DNA from: Mytilus trossulus
Taxonomy: Eukaryota > Mollusca > Bivalvia > Mytilida > Mytilidae
Assembly (NCBI RefSeq): GCF_036588685.1
Contig: NC_086380.1
Coordinates: 31,142,474-31,206,473 of the forward strand
DNA length: 64,000 bases
Direction: 5' to 3'
Shown: positions 11,949-23,090 of the stretch, one piece after another
How the letters are laid out: the number at the start of each line of letters is the position of its first letter
How positions within the stretch are numbered: position 1 is the stretch's first letter
The notes under the pieces: generated by a model
Databases searched by the model: none
What the model was told of the DNA's origin: nothing
The model's input: only the letters and a program-made list of their open reading frames with translations
Translations under genes and position numbers: made by a program

Positions 11949-14900
11949 GGTAACACGATACCGAATGACGTTACGCCACGAGTTATCATTCCTGACGTTA
12001 TGGAATAACGTTCACACATTCAAGCCAATGCATCAGGTTTTGCTTTCACAAAGTGATAAAATTATCAAAAAAATATTGGGTATTTATGTGACATTTTTAA
12101 TGGTAACTTTTTCTGGATACTTGATGGAGTAAAGGAAAATAGTTCCGGAACGGAAACGATTACTGTACGGAGTTTGACTAATGTCCTGACAGAAATGAAA
12201 ATGCTAAATACTTTTTTTTTATTGTTGGAAAGATTAACTTGAAATTTGGAACCCAGCAAGATGAGAACTTATATTTAATAAATAAAAGGAAAAAAATGAA
12301 AAACATATTTATAAGAGTTAGAAAACTTGACCTGACCAAATTGACTTTGAAACTTCTTATATCCTGACAGCTATGAACCAGCGATTTGTTTTTATTATAA
12401 ACAGGATAGACAAGCTCAATACAATGACAGATTAAAACATTTAATACAATAATACAAGAAAAAAAAGAAAACTTGAAGAAAATGTTAATATGTTTTTACT
12501 ATTGCTCATTGTTAATCTTTAAAAATGTATTACTTTACAAATGTACTTTTAAATATTCTGTTTCTTTAAAATTTGATTATAAGCATCTGAACGATTTATC
12601 TACATATAATAGACTGAGTTTTATCACAAGTCTTTATTCTTTATATACGTGTGCAACAAATACTTTTTCATGATGAACGCCGTATTCCCATGAAATTTTG
12701 TTTTGAAAGTAGAAATCTAATCTATAGAAACTTAGGATGATGTGTAAAAAAACACGGGGAATTGTTGGTACATCTATTAGTTCGGGTTAAAATGTTCGTA
12801 AAAAACACCGCTCGGGCAAAAGGGAAAAAGGAAATATATCTGGATGATAATATGGATAGAATAATGCACAATACAAGCAGACTTTGCAACTCATAAAAAA
12901 ATAGTTTGTTTGTATGGAATGTTAAGAAAGTGGTTTACTTGGTTATTTTGCCGAATATCTTTCTCTATGTTCCAGTATAAAAAGTCTCTGAAATTCATTG
13001 TACTGTACAGAGTAAATCCGATATAGTTTCGGAAATATTTTGAAAATAAAGTGCGAGATTTGTAATCCTACATACCAAGTCTACACGGAATAGACAGCAA
13101 CATCGGAATGAAGCCTGAACAAGTTAACGTAGGCTGAGAAATACATGGGAACTTAATTCGGCAAAAAAAAAATGAAAAAAGCAGGTCCCGTGACAGTCTG
13201 ATTAAATCCATCCCCATGTTGCCACGGATTGACGGTCGAATTTACACGGGTGAAACAATATGATGTTGCGTGCTCTATTAGTTTCAAGTGGCGATTTTGA
13301 ATTGTAGGATTGACTGCTGGTAACTTTACGTCCAGTGGCAAATATTTTATGCATGTTAACAATAAATAATACATCCCGCACAGCCAAATGGACGCCTCAC
13401 TTTGGAAGCATTTTATTGCCGGTCGGAAGAAGACCAAGTGACCATATTTTTATCCCTATTCATAAAACTTTGGTAGTAAATTGTAGGATACAAACAATAA
13501 ATATAAAATTATGTGCAATATACATTGTCAGAATTATAAAAGGTTTTCGACCGTCAATCCCACACTTGATAGTCTTTTTGCTTCAGGTTTGAATTGTGTA
13601 CATGTCTTTTAAAGGTGCGCATATCGTCTGGATTTCCATATTTTTTTTTGTTCATGACAGGTTGCTTGATTAGGCATTTTGATAAATTATAAAGGCCTGC
13701 AGAGTACACACTCCGAGTGACATCTCCTACAGCTTGAGCTTTTATGTTTCGCATTTTGTTTTACTTATAAAGAATGCATACGGCCGGTGTATGATCTCTA
13801 CATTGGCTAGAGGTATTGGGGGAGGGTTGCGATATCACAAACATTTTTAACCCCGCCGCATTTTTGCGCCTGTCCCAAGTCATGAGCCTCTAGCCTTAAT
13901 TAGTCTTGTATTATATTATTTTAGTTTCTTGTGTATAATTTAGAAATTAGTATGGCGTTCATTATCACTGAACTAGTATATATTTGTTTAGGGGCCATTC
14001 GGGAATTTCTCGCTACATAGAAGACCTGTTGGTGACCATATGCTGTTGTTTTTTTCTATTGTCGGGTTGTTGTCTCTTTGATATATTCCCCATATCCATT
14101 CTCAATTTTATAATCTCAAGATTTGTTTTTATTAAATAATTTTCCACAAATGACAGGCTGTTGAACTAATAGTGAAATTTTGCATACAGTTTGCAATGTT
14201 TGTCCGACTTGCTGAGCAAGCAACTCACACATTTACACCACGCAAAGTACACTATACTAATGTACAAATGTACGTAGCAAGTCAAGAATATAAGTTTTGA
14301 TTTTTTCTTTCAGTTTTGATATTTTATAATATTTATCATGCATGAACTATCTGCCACTGAACGTTAAACAACCATAAAAACAGAGCAATTATATCACTGT
14401 TAACAGAATCAAATTTTTAAAGTACTATTTTTCTGCATGGATGAAGCAAGGACACCACCATTGTCATAAAGGATGGAGTTAAAAACTCGGTCATTCAAAT
14501 GAATCACACGTAAAAAATGTCATGTTATTTTTAAGTGTAAAAGATAGACGAGATTAATGTTAAATTCATGTTAGTGAAATTTCTTTGTGCAAGACGAAAT
14601 AAATTATATCAGTAGAATCTCATATTACTAGGAAATTTACGGAAACCTGACAGGGGAAACGAAAATAAAATAAACACCCTTCAGATCCCGACACATTTTG
14701 TGTTTCCCATTTTTCATATCTCTGAGGAGAATAACGTTACATTCTGTATTCAATAACGTCACACGTTTTCGGTCAAATTCTTAGGGTATCAATCAATTTT
14801 GAAGACATTTATCTCAAAAACAAGGATGGTGACATATGATTTTCTATACATGTATGAATTCAGTTTGTAATTCTGAATATTATGTTAGTTTTTTGTTGTT

Positions 14901-15143
14901 CTCCGTATATAAGAACATAGCCATCCATTTGAAAATCTAAAAAGGTTAGCCGAAAAACAGGCATTTCCCCTATATACCTAAGTAAAATTGTCGCCTAAAT
15001 CGACGTTTTGCAATAAAAATACCAAGAAAACAAAAATGGTGACCCCCATTTTTTATTACATATTTCGATGTAACTCGGCGCAAATAACGCGTATGCCAAA
15101 AAGTTTGGAAATCGGGAGATATGCCATTCGGTATCGTGTTACC
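11949..15143. mobile_element. TTAA-bounded segment with 19-bp inverted ends (piggyBac-like)
   Basis: The left end reads TTAA then GGTAACACGATACCGAATG. The right end is its exact reverse complement followed by TTAA. TTAA target duplication plus terminal inverted repeats is the piggyBac hallmark. About 3.2 kb lie between the ends, with no transposase frame visible and a dispersed repeat inside (13790-14115). It may be one degenerate or non-autonomous element, or two separate opposed solo ends; the sequence does not decide. Confidence 0.5.
13790..14115 (+). repeat. dispersed repeat, variant of the 3'-tail family
   Basis: Closely matches 19705-20035: tggctagaggta, a caaacat..taaccccgcc block, gcgcctgtcccaagtcatga, ttagtatggcgttcatta, gacctgttggtgacc, gtcgggttgttgtctctttg and a ccattctcaattttat end. 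The ccccgcc...cctgtcccaagtca block is shared with the 3' regions at 35310 and 47790, so this is a related subfamily. Confidence 0.65.
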
Positions 15144-15147
15144 TTAA

Positions 15148-15536
15148 GAGTGTATTTCGTCGACACTCACACTTTCTGCTAAATTTCTTTGTTTTACTTC
15201 GGCATTAATCGTCATAATTGGTGTCCCTAATAGCACGTTACCATAGGTGGACAATTGACCTTTGACCTTTAAACGTAAAAATGATATGAGCTCTGGATTT
15301 TCACAAGGGTTAAGTTAATGCCACGTTAAGTCAAATTATGTCAAACTATGACGACTCTAGATTACTTAAAACAAGGATACAAAACAAACTCCAACTTTGA
15401 CATTGACCTTTGTTTTTGAAAATTATTAGGATTCTAGATTTCATATGGTCTAAATATGAACCAAGTATGGTCAAGTTCCTGGCATAATGTTGAATATAGA
15501 GTGCCAACAAGTGTGTTATGGACAGAAAAATATGTA
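15148..15536. other. intergenic, nothing recognised
   Basis: No gene or recognisable repeat was seen. Confidence 0.4.
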
Positions 15537-15995
15537 TGATGGGACATTAGATTAATTAATTATCAATCTGAGATAATTGATTATCAATCCTAGGTCATAT
15601 ATTTGTAAATCCTATAGCATAGATAAATTCCGAGGTCACAAATAATCAAACCGAATTAGATTAACAACTTGAGATCATGGATTGTCAATCAAATTCACAG
15701 ATAACCAATACGAGAGTACATTTCATCATTATCACGGGTGTTTTTTGTGTGAGTCTCCTTTTGGCTTTTGTATACACACAGCTTTACCTTTTAATCTTAT
15801 TTTCAAAAGATGTTAAAACAAGATTAATTATTCCCTTATATTATTAATTTATCTAAAAATGTATTTATTAAATCTGTCCTGGTGCTTAAAAAAATGGTCT
15901 TCTCCTGCGTTCTGTGATAAATACAATTGTTAAGATTTATCTTAGCAGTATCAAACATACCCTTACAGGTAACAAAATATATAATTAGTTCCCAC
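15537..15995 (+). repeat. dispersed repeat, direct copy of 11481-11940
   Basis: Same orientation and block order as the partner copy, beginning gggacattagattaattaat, with the aaaagatgttaaaacaagat block conserved. Confidence 0.6.
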
Positions 15996-16587
15996 ATTAT
16001 GTTGTATTCATCTTCCATCCAACACAAGCGCCAGCAGAAGTGTCAACTTTTCAAACACGTCTATTGAGAATGGTGTGTTTCAAATTATAAGTAATCATAT
16101 ATAAAAAAAAAATGGAATATAGTTGTTCTTTTTCCACAACAAGTAAATGATTGTTATCAGTTTCCAATCAAGACGAATTTGTAAAATTCATATCTTCCGT
16201 TTGGTAGACCGTTTCCAAAATAAATTTCATGACAAAAATAATTCTGGTAACTATGAAAATTTGAACAGTACAGTGTTGTTACCCTAAAGTTGAGAAGTTC
16301 ATACTTAAACCGTAAACGGTTAAATGGAGAACTGAAAATGTAAAAAAAATGTGTAGAAATTAGATGAATATCAATAAACGGTGGTTTAAACGTAAATAAA
16401 TCACCTTATTTTCCTTTTCAAAACCAGATTATCTTTATCACGGGTATGACTATATAATGGAAAGTATGCAGACACAGTCTTAAAAGACGTCCGTTGAATC
16501 AGAAATTGAAATGGTGTAATTAATTAGCAATGAGCTCGAGCGAAATGAAGAGGTATTTTAAAAGCCATGCGATATTGATGATGGAAC
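15996..16587. other. intergenic, nothing recognised
   Basis: AT-rich DNA with no supported gene. Confidence 0.4.
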
Positions 16588-17171
16588 AAAAGGAGTAGGT
16601 TCGGTAAGGACCGATTTTGGCCTCAAATTTCAAGTTCATCAGACGAAAGATGTTGACCACTTTTAAACATTTAAGTGCCGTTTTTATTTGATTCAATTAA
16701 TTTATGTGAAAGATTTTAACTAATTTAGTCATTAAAAACGCACCGATTCAAGCTCAAATATGAAAAATCTACCAAATATGCCGAAAAATGTCACTTTTAA
16801 GATGTTTTTTGTCAAAAATGAAAGTGGCCGCATCCGTGTTCATCCTCAACCTTTATATATGTTATGTATTATCATCAAATACAACTTATATTTAAATATT
16901 TTGGATGAACACGAATGCGGCCACTTTCGTTTTACACGGAAACCGTTCAAAATTTAACCAAAATGCTAGAATTGTGAAGATTGCAGTAATTTAGCATGAG
17001 TTAATGGTGCTAGTATTCGATATATGTACATCGTATTGTCAAAAACAGCCTATCTTTATGTACCAGAAGCATTCTACTGTCCAATAAATAACTTAAAGTA
17101 TACATTTTAACAGTTTTGTAAAACTGCTATATGTTGGGACTAAAAAGGGGTCTTACTTGACCTACTCCTTT
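16588..17171. mobile_element. MITE with terminal inverted repeats and internal hairpin
   Basis: The left end aaaggaggtaggt-type sequence (AAAGGAGTAGGTTCGGTAAG) is matched by the inverted right end (CTTACTTGACCTACTCCTTT). About 584 bp with no transposase frame, so non-autonomous. The target duplication could not be resolved because the right flank is an A run. It holds an internal 31-bp inverted repeat (16815-16933). Confidence 0.6.
16815..16933. repeat. long hairpin inside MITE
   Basis: The arm 16815-16845 and the arm 16903-16933 are inverted copies over 31 bases with two mismatches; core gtggccgcat...atgcggccac. The loop is about 57 bp. The arms can also be read as two codon stretches, but I see no gene. 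Confidence 0.75.
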
Positions 17172-17845
17172 AAAAAAAACATTCCATTCAATGATATCAC
17201 TTGTTATGAAAAAGAAAAAGATGATATATTCTGATTATATAAATTTCATTTACAAAACACAATATGATTGACTAAAATGGGTTTAAGATCAAATCAAGTT
17301 TCAGGACTACGGTAATAAATTTCTTTGATTCTTTCTATTTACAATAAATGTTATATACTCCTCTTGAACTAAGTGACGAGATAGAAAAAATCTTGTGTCT
17401 ATCAAAAGTAATTATTTATCAACTCATTGTGAATTGTACAAAATTGTTATCATGCCTATTCTTATACACAATTTTCAAATGATGAAACGTTACAAAATAA
17501 AATATTTGGCCTCCTCTCATATTAAAGAAAACGAAAAAATATACCGATTTTATACTTTAAAGCAAAACTTTGTAAAACTCCGTAAAAAGGAACGATCCAT
17601 AACTAGATTTTTAGGAAATCTTACTAAAAATGTTTCTCCAATTTTGATTTCCATATACAATACTTTATTGTGCACCTTCTTTCTACACTAAAAGAAGGCC
17701 TTCAAAATATTGTGTTGAGATTCATTAATCCAGTGGCGCAAATCAGATGTGGATTTTAAAAAAATCAAAAGATCTACTGCTTAATCTCATATCACAAACT
17801 CTGTAATTTAACCATGAAAGTCTTTGATTGTTCTAAGCTTAAGAT
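17172..17845. other. intergenic, nothing recognised
   Basis: A 98-codon open frame at 17395-17691 (Lys/Ile-rich, no motif) is the longest here. I do not recognise it and do not call it a gene. Confidence 0.4.
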
Positions 17846-18035
17846 CGTTGGTTTTCCCGTTTGAATGGTTTTACACTAGTAATTTTGGGCCCTTTATAGC
17901 TTGTTGTTCGGTGTGAGCTAAGGCTCAGTGTTGAAGGCCGTACTTTAACCTATAATGGTTTATTTTTTGAATTGTTATTTGGATGGGGAGTTGTCTCATC
18001 GGCACTCACACAACATCTTCCTACATCTATTTATA
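17846..18035 (+). repeat. dispersed 3'-tail repeat of Penelope-like family
   Basis: Matches 56450-56640: ggttttcccgtttgaatggt, the tagcttgttgttcggtgtga block, a gttgaaggccgtactttaac block and the end acatcttcctacatct. Truncated at its 5' side. Confidence 0.75.
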
Positions 18036-18873
18036 TTACTCTTCCCTTTGCTCAATTAAACGATCTGCTTCACTATCGCAATATACAGAGCTTTTGCTAT
18101 AAAATCATAGATATACATTTCGTTGGTGTGATATTATAATTCTGTTTTGTGAAGAACCACACTGTCTCTATCAGAAAGTACAGTGAATATGATATTATTA
18201 AATAGCTGGAATCTTTAATCGACAATATATTTGTTGAGTTTGGAGGCTTGATTTTTCAACAGACAGTCGTCGGTAGTCTAGTTGGCAATAATATATTGTT
18301 CACACCTTTTGACCGAATTCTTTAATACTCGTATGAAGTAGAAATAATTCATAACCTTCTAAATACAAAAAGAAAAGTCCACTTGCAAAGGTCCAAAATT
18401 TTATTTTCAGATATATTGACGAGTAAAATGTTTTAAACTGTAACTAGTTATGTTTATTTCTTGATATAGTAACACAACTATATTGTGTGCAATGCCAATT
18501 TCATCATGGAAAACATTTTCCACAGTCAGGGGTTCATTAAGGGATGAAAAAAAGTTTGAAATTTGTGTCACAATTTAAATAGCTATGAATCTATTTATTT
18601 AAGTTGCAGTACAAAAACAATTTTAGATCATTGTCAAAAAAATATCAACTTTTTTGTACTCGACGCAAAATTTGGAAAGAGTTCGGTAGAACCTCGCCCT
18701 TCCCCAGTTTCTCAGCCTCGTACACAAAAGTTGATATTTTTCTGACATTGACCTAGTTTGTTATATTTATTTTCGTTAATTGAAACGGCCTTCATGAACA
18801 TCTTTTTTACTGTTGTGTATATTAAAGTAGTGTTGATAGCTGGGATAATGAATCTGTAACAAATAGAAAAACG
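18036..18873. other. intergenic, small foldback only
   Basis: No gene was seen. A 27-base imperfect inverted repeat (18634-18660 with 18720-18746, core aaaatatcaactttt) can fold into a hairpin. Confidence 0.4.
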
Positions 18874-19066
18874 CACAGTATTTGATGTTGAAATGTCAAA
18901 ATCGTGCAAATAAAAATCAACAGAACCCAAACATTATCATAATTATTTGTGAACAACCTGCCATAAATAACAATTTTCTACTTTTCTTAATTTTTATATT
19001 TCAGTAAGTAACATGTTAGGTGACAAACATCAACAATTATTGTCATTTATTTGAAGAAACAAAAAT

Positions 19067-19165
19067 AAGGCCGTACTTTATCCTATAATGGTTTAATTTT
19101 TAAATTGTTATTTGGATGGAGAGTTGTCTCATTGGCACTCACACCACATCTTCCTATATCCAGTT
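19067..19165 (+). repeat. 3'-tail repeat inserted in gene A promoter region
   Basis: Matches the last ~100 bp of the Penelope-like element (aaggccgtactttatcctat ... acatcttcctatatcc). The equivalent place upstream of gene B has no insert, which gives an empty site. Confidence 0.75.
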
Positions 19166-19277
19166 ATAAAAATACGGTATTATATAATAAATTAATGTAT
19201 ATATATCAATTACTTACAAATTATTTCGTTTTTAATCATTATGGTTAATTTTGTATATAATAACAAGACCAAATGGT

Positions 19278-19343
19278 AAATATAAACATCTGAATTTGTA
19301 GTTTGGAAATTGAAGCTCAGTCAGTCCTAACAAAAATGTAAGT
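19278..19343 (+). promoter_or_regulatory. gene A candidate core promoter and first splice donor
   Basis: TATAAA at 19281-19286 sits about 55 bp before a good splice donor (gtaagt at 19338). The gene B equivalent is TATATAAA at 49503-49496, followed by gtaagt at 49445. A start about 30 bp after the box would give a short non-coding first exon ending at 19337. This is inferred from the paired conservation; no transcript was available. Confidence 0.5.
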
Positions 19344-19395
19344 TATTTTTCTTGTACATATAACTTTATAACAAATTATTATAACTATAATTCAA

Positions 19396-19704
19396 AACAA
19401 AAAGTTAATTTGACAAAAACAAATGTTACCTGATGAATTGTATTCGAGAAACAAGTTGATGAGTTTACAACATAGACAAATACGTGACAAAGCTTTCCAT
19501 TTTCAGAGGTATGCAAATACATAAGTTTTTGAAAGTTTTATTGAAGTCTGGAGCTAACATGTCAGTTAACTGCTAGTAGTCTGTTGTTATTTATGTATTA
19601 TTGTCATTTTGTTTATTTTTTTTGGTTACATTTTCTAACATCAGACTCAGACTTCTCTCGAACTGAATTTTAATATGCGTATTGTTATGCGTTTACTTTT
19701 ATAC
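19396..19704 (+). other. probable intron 1 of gene A, first part
   Basis: Follows the proposed donor at 19338. No coding sequence was seen. Confidence 0.35.
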
Positions 19705-20035
19705 ATTAGCTAGAGGTATAGGAGGAGGGTTGAGATCTCACAAACATGTTTAACCCCGCCATATTTTTGCGCCTGTCCCAAGTCAGGAGCCTCCGGCCTT
19801 TGTTAGTCTTGTATTATTTTAGTTTTGGTTTCTTGTGTACAATTTGGAAATTAGTATGGCGTTCATTACCACTGAACTAATATATATTTATTTAGGAGCC
19901 AGCTGAAGGACGCCTCCGGATGCGGGAATTTTTCGCTACATTAAAGACCTGTTGGTGACCTTCTGCTGTTGTTTTTTCTTTGGTCGGGTTGTTGTCTCTT
20001 TGACACATTCCCCATTTCCATTCTCAATTTTATTG
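19705..20035 (+). repeat. dispersed repeat, variant of the 3'-tail family
   Basis: Near copy of 13790-14115, with gctagaggtataggaggagg, gcgcctgtcccaagtcagga, cctgttggtgacc and a ccattctcaatttta end. It lies in the proposed intron 1 of gene A. Confidence 0.65.
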
Positions 20036-20379
20036 AGATGGTTATAAATATATGCAGATTGTAAAATTTCAAAAAGACTTTGCTTGTTAAACTTTTTCTT
20101 TTTCGAGTCACTAAAGAGTCTTTTGTTGACGAAACGCCCGTCTGGAGTAAATATAAAATTTCAATACTGGTATATCTGATGAGGTTTTGAATTATGCGTT
20201 AATTTATTCTATAAACCGCGGTCTGTTATAACCGCCCATAAAAAGGTATATCACAAGAAATGTTTATATTTACTACATGTAAAGATCTCATAAATTTCTC
20301 TCGGTTTGTAAATATATGTAAATGTTGGTATCTGAACGCATTTACCTAACATTTGCATACCTCTTTAAACCCGTGATTT

Positions 20380-20559
20380 CGTGTATTGTTGTATACGAGC
20401 TTGCACAAATACTCTGCTATCACATGTTCAACAGCCATATTCACTGCATGTATACCACATGTAAGTATTGAAAAGCAAAATACATTTTTCGTTTGTGTCT
20501 AGAGAACATGCAATCGTAAGGGCAATGCAATAATTTATTGCATTTTTTTTCAATTTCAG
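20380..20559 (+). promoter_or_regulatory. conserved 5' leader block with 99-nt intron, gene A
   Basis: The block gtatacgagcttgcacaaat, then acagccatat, a donor-like gtaagt at 20461 and tctagagaacatg recur in order upstream of gene B. The interval from that donor to the acceptor (tttcag, ending 20559) is 99 nt, and the gene B equivalent (46037-45939) is also 99 nt. A tiny leader exon 20435-20460, preceded by caacag, is possible in both. This is inferred from the paired conservation only. Confidence 0.5.
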
Positions 20560-20572
20560 AAAGCTAGTTAAA

Positions 20573-23090
20573 ATGAAGGCTATAGTAATATTTAGTTGTA
20601 TGTTCATGGCAGTATGTGGTAAGCATATTATATTAATACGTATACCAATTTGTATTACAATCATTTTTAGAAACATTCGACAAAATAGTTACACGGTTAA
20701 TTTACAATTTTTTCATATAAAAGTATTATAGTTTATCTATTCTTTTAAAAATCATTAACGATTAACACATGAATGAGTTATATGATAAGGCATGCATCTT
20801 TTTGCAAGATTTTACAGATAAAAAATTTGCCATTGCAAGCAAAATCGCAAAACTCTTTCCCCATTGCTAGGCGAATGACAACCATTTACAAAGAAAATAA
20901 ATAAGAAGAAAAAGAAACGTTAAGAATAACAGTATGTCATCCAAACTCCCTTGAGGGTGCCATAATAAGAAGACGGAAAAAGAAACGTAGAATAACAGTA
21001 TGTCATCCTTACTCCTTTGAGGGGGTCATAGTTATATGGTTGTGACATGTTACTAAATTACTAATGTGAACATTGTCAATCACTAAAGCGCGATAACATT
21101 TAAGAATAGTCTGTTTGTGTGTCTTTTAAAGACAAAATAAACTTTAGACTTTTACACAAATCTCTGCATAATTTTTAACTTTTTTTTTGCGTCTTCCAAA
21201 GCTAAAAAACTACTTTTCTGTAAACTTCTTAGGAATGGGCATTCAGAAGAGAAATACTGATCTTGGAGAAATAAATGGTGCCAGTGATGATTCCGCCATT
21301 GTTTTTCCTATAAATGATCTCAGGTTAAACTAAAATTGTATTAGCTTTTATTAACAATTCAAATTAGTTTTATTACTCTGATGCTTTAACAAAAAAATGA
21401 AGCTCGTATATGTTTTATTTTTTTTCACATTTAAAGCCTTCAACTCTAAAGGGATAAATTTTGTCTAATTAGTAGTGTTTTACATAAACATTAGGAAGAT
21501 GTTGTGTGAGTGCTAATGTGACATCTCTTCATCAAAATAACAATTTATAAAAGTAGACCATTATAGGTCAAAATACCGCCTTCAACACGGACAACAAGCT
21601 CCAAAGGGCCCAAAAGTTACTGGACTAAGTGTTAAACCATTGAAACGGGAAAATCAACGGTCTAATCTTTATAAAAAACGAGAAACGAGAAACACGTATT
21701 AATTACATTTACAAACGACAACCGCTGTGCATCAGTCTTCTGAGTTGCAGCGAGATGAAACGTTTTAATGGGAAAACAATATTAATAGAAAGAAAAAAAA
21801 AAAACATAGAAAAATAAATCGATGTTTAAAAAATATATGATATTGCTTCCGCGTGAGGCATTTTCCTGGCATTGACACTTTCTGCAAACCTTTTTCATTC
21901 AATTTTAGGAGCGTTTCCCAAAATTGTTTATAAAATTGATGTCCCTCTGGTATCCAGCATTTACTCCTTTTGCAAGGAACTTATGTGATACTTTTCACGC
22001 ATCCGCAAATGTCTCTTTTATACCTGGCCTATAAACATAACTTTTCTTAATCTTTATAAGGAAACGTGGGTCACATCTTGAAAGTGGACACAACGGAAAT
22101 GGTAACGGATTAGTAGGAAATATCGGAGGCCGTGAATGGAAACGTGACTGGAACCTTGGAAGTGGGAACAATGGAAATGGTAACAATGGAAACGAAAACC
22201 TAAACGTTGGTAATTCGAAAACAGAAAATAATAAAGAAACAAATGTCGGAGGAATAGGAAATGTCGGAGGCGTTAGAAGGAAATGTGACTGGAATCTTGG
22301 AAGTGGAAACAATGGAAATGATAGCAATGGAAACGGCAACAGCAACGTTGGTAATTTGAATAAACAAAATAACAAAGAAACACATGTCGGCGAAATAGAA
22401 AATATCGCAGGCCATGGAAGTAAATGTGACTGGAATCTTAAGAGTGGAAATAACGGAAATTTTAATAATACAAACAACAACAACAGCAGCATTGGTAACT
22501 CGTATGCAGACAAAAATAAAGATACAAAAGTCCTTGGAAAGAAACTTGGCAAGGTAATTATTGGGCGGAAACTTGGCTGGATTCTTGGAAAGAAACTTGG
22601 CTGGATTCTTGGAAATGGAAACAATGCAAATGACACTAGCAATATTGGTAATGCGCATGTAGAAAATAATAAAGATACAAAAGTAGGCAGAATAGGAAAT
22701 GCCAGAGGCCTTGGAAGAAAACTTGGCATGATTCTTGGAAGGAAACTTGGCTGGGTTCTTGGAAAGAAACTTGGCTGGACTCTTGGAAGTGGGAACAATG
22801 GAAATGGTCACAATGCAAACGACAACAGCAATATTGGTAGTCCATATGCAGAAAATAATAAAGAAACAAATGTCGGAGGAATAGAAAATGTCAGGAGCCT
22901 TGGAAGGAAACTTGGCAAGATTCTTGGAAAGGAACTTGGCTGGATTTATGGAAAGAAACTTGGCTGGATTCTTGGAATTGGAAACAACAGAAATGGTCAC
23001 AAGGCAAACGACAACAGCAACATTTCTAATTCGTATGCAATGAAAAATACAGATACAAATGTAATAGAAACAGATAAGGTTGGAAAATAA
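20573..23090 (+). CDS. gene A: secreted Asn/Gly-rich repeat protein with cationic octapeptide blocks (3 coding exons)
   Basis: I do not recognise the family. The coding exons are 20573-20618, 21233-21323 and 22061-23090, with GT-AG introns and phases that join without a break (388 aa). Residues 1-16 (MKAIVIFSCMFMAVCG) form a signal peptide, so the product is probably secreted. Exon 2 gives a linker with RNTDLGEING, nearly identical in gene B. Exon 3 opens with a KR-containing start, then diverged GNNGNG-type units (three with DWNL). Residues 204-230, 263-288 and 326-351 are blocks of the octapeptide GKKLGWIL and variants, strongly basic with Leu/Ile/Trp. There are no catalytic motifs. An upstream splice acceptor ending at 20559 implies a non-coding leader exon. 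Intron 3 (21324-22060) contains a transposon tail. AATAAA overlaps the stop. Matrix protein, peptide precursor and antimicrobial-type protein are all possible. The exon structure is well supported; the function is unknown. Confidence 0.8.
21487..21745 (-). repeat. dispersed 3'-tail repeat in intron 3 of gene A
   Basis: On the - strand it carries the cgtttctcgtttttat, gttttcccgtttcaatggt and gttgaaggcggtattttgac equivalents and ends at cacaacatcttcct. It is in the opposite orientation to gene A and absent from the matching intron of gene B. Confidence 0.7.
22533..22976 (+). repeat. three blocks of 24-bp tandem repeats coding GKKLGWIL
   Basis: Blocks lie at 22533-22613, 22710-22787 and 22899-22976. 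Each has about three copies of ggaaagaaacttggctgga plus ttctt, in frame. The octapeptide aligns with the GRKRDWNL junction of the 47-residue units of gene B (same G, K, W and L positions), so it looks like an amplification of that junction within gene A. Confidence 0.8.

Larger units (their letters stand above)
18874..19395 (+). promoter_or_regulatory. gene A promoter-proximal region conserved with gene B
   Basis: From cacagtatttg onwards this segment aligns with the reverse complement of 49375-49809. Shared blocks include ttatcataattatttgt, caacctgccataaataacaa, tatatttcagtaagtaacat, caacaattattgtcattta, aaaatacggtattatataa and tataaacatctgaa. The similarity begins abruptly and covers the likely TATA and first-exon donor. 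In gene A it is interrupted by a 3'-tail repeat (19067-19165) that gene B lacks. Conservation well above the surrounding AT-rich DNA suggests promoter function or recent duplication. Confidence 0.65.

Noticed and set aside
11639-11953. 104-codon protein gene
   Set aside because: It lies in a dispersed repeat whose other copy (15.6-16.0 kb) does not keep the frame.
21995-23000. Long - strand open frames (Phe/Pro/Ser-rich) opposite gene A
   Set aside because: Antisense shadows of the repeat exon of gene A; no splice or signal-peptide support.
22061-23090. Gene A exon 3 starting at an internal TTG or ATG as a stand-alone gene
   Set aside because: The frame is open back to the splice acceptor at 22060 and joins in phase with upstream exons matched in gene B.
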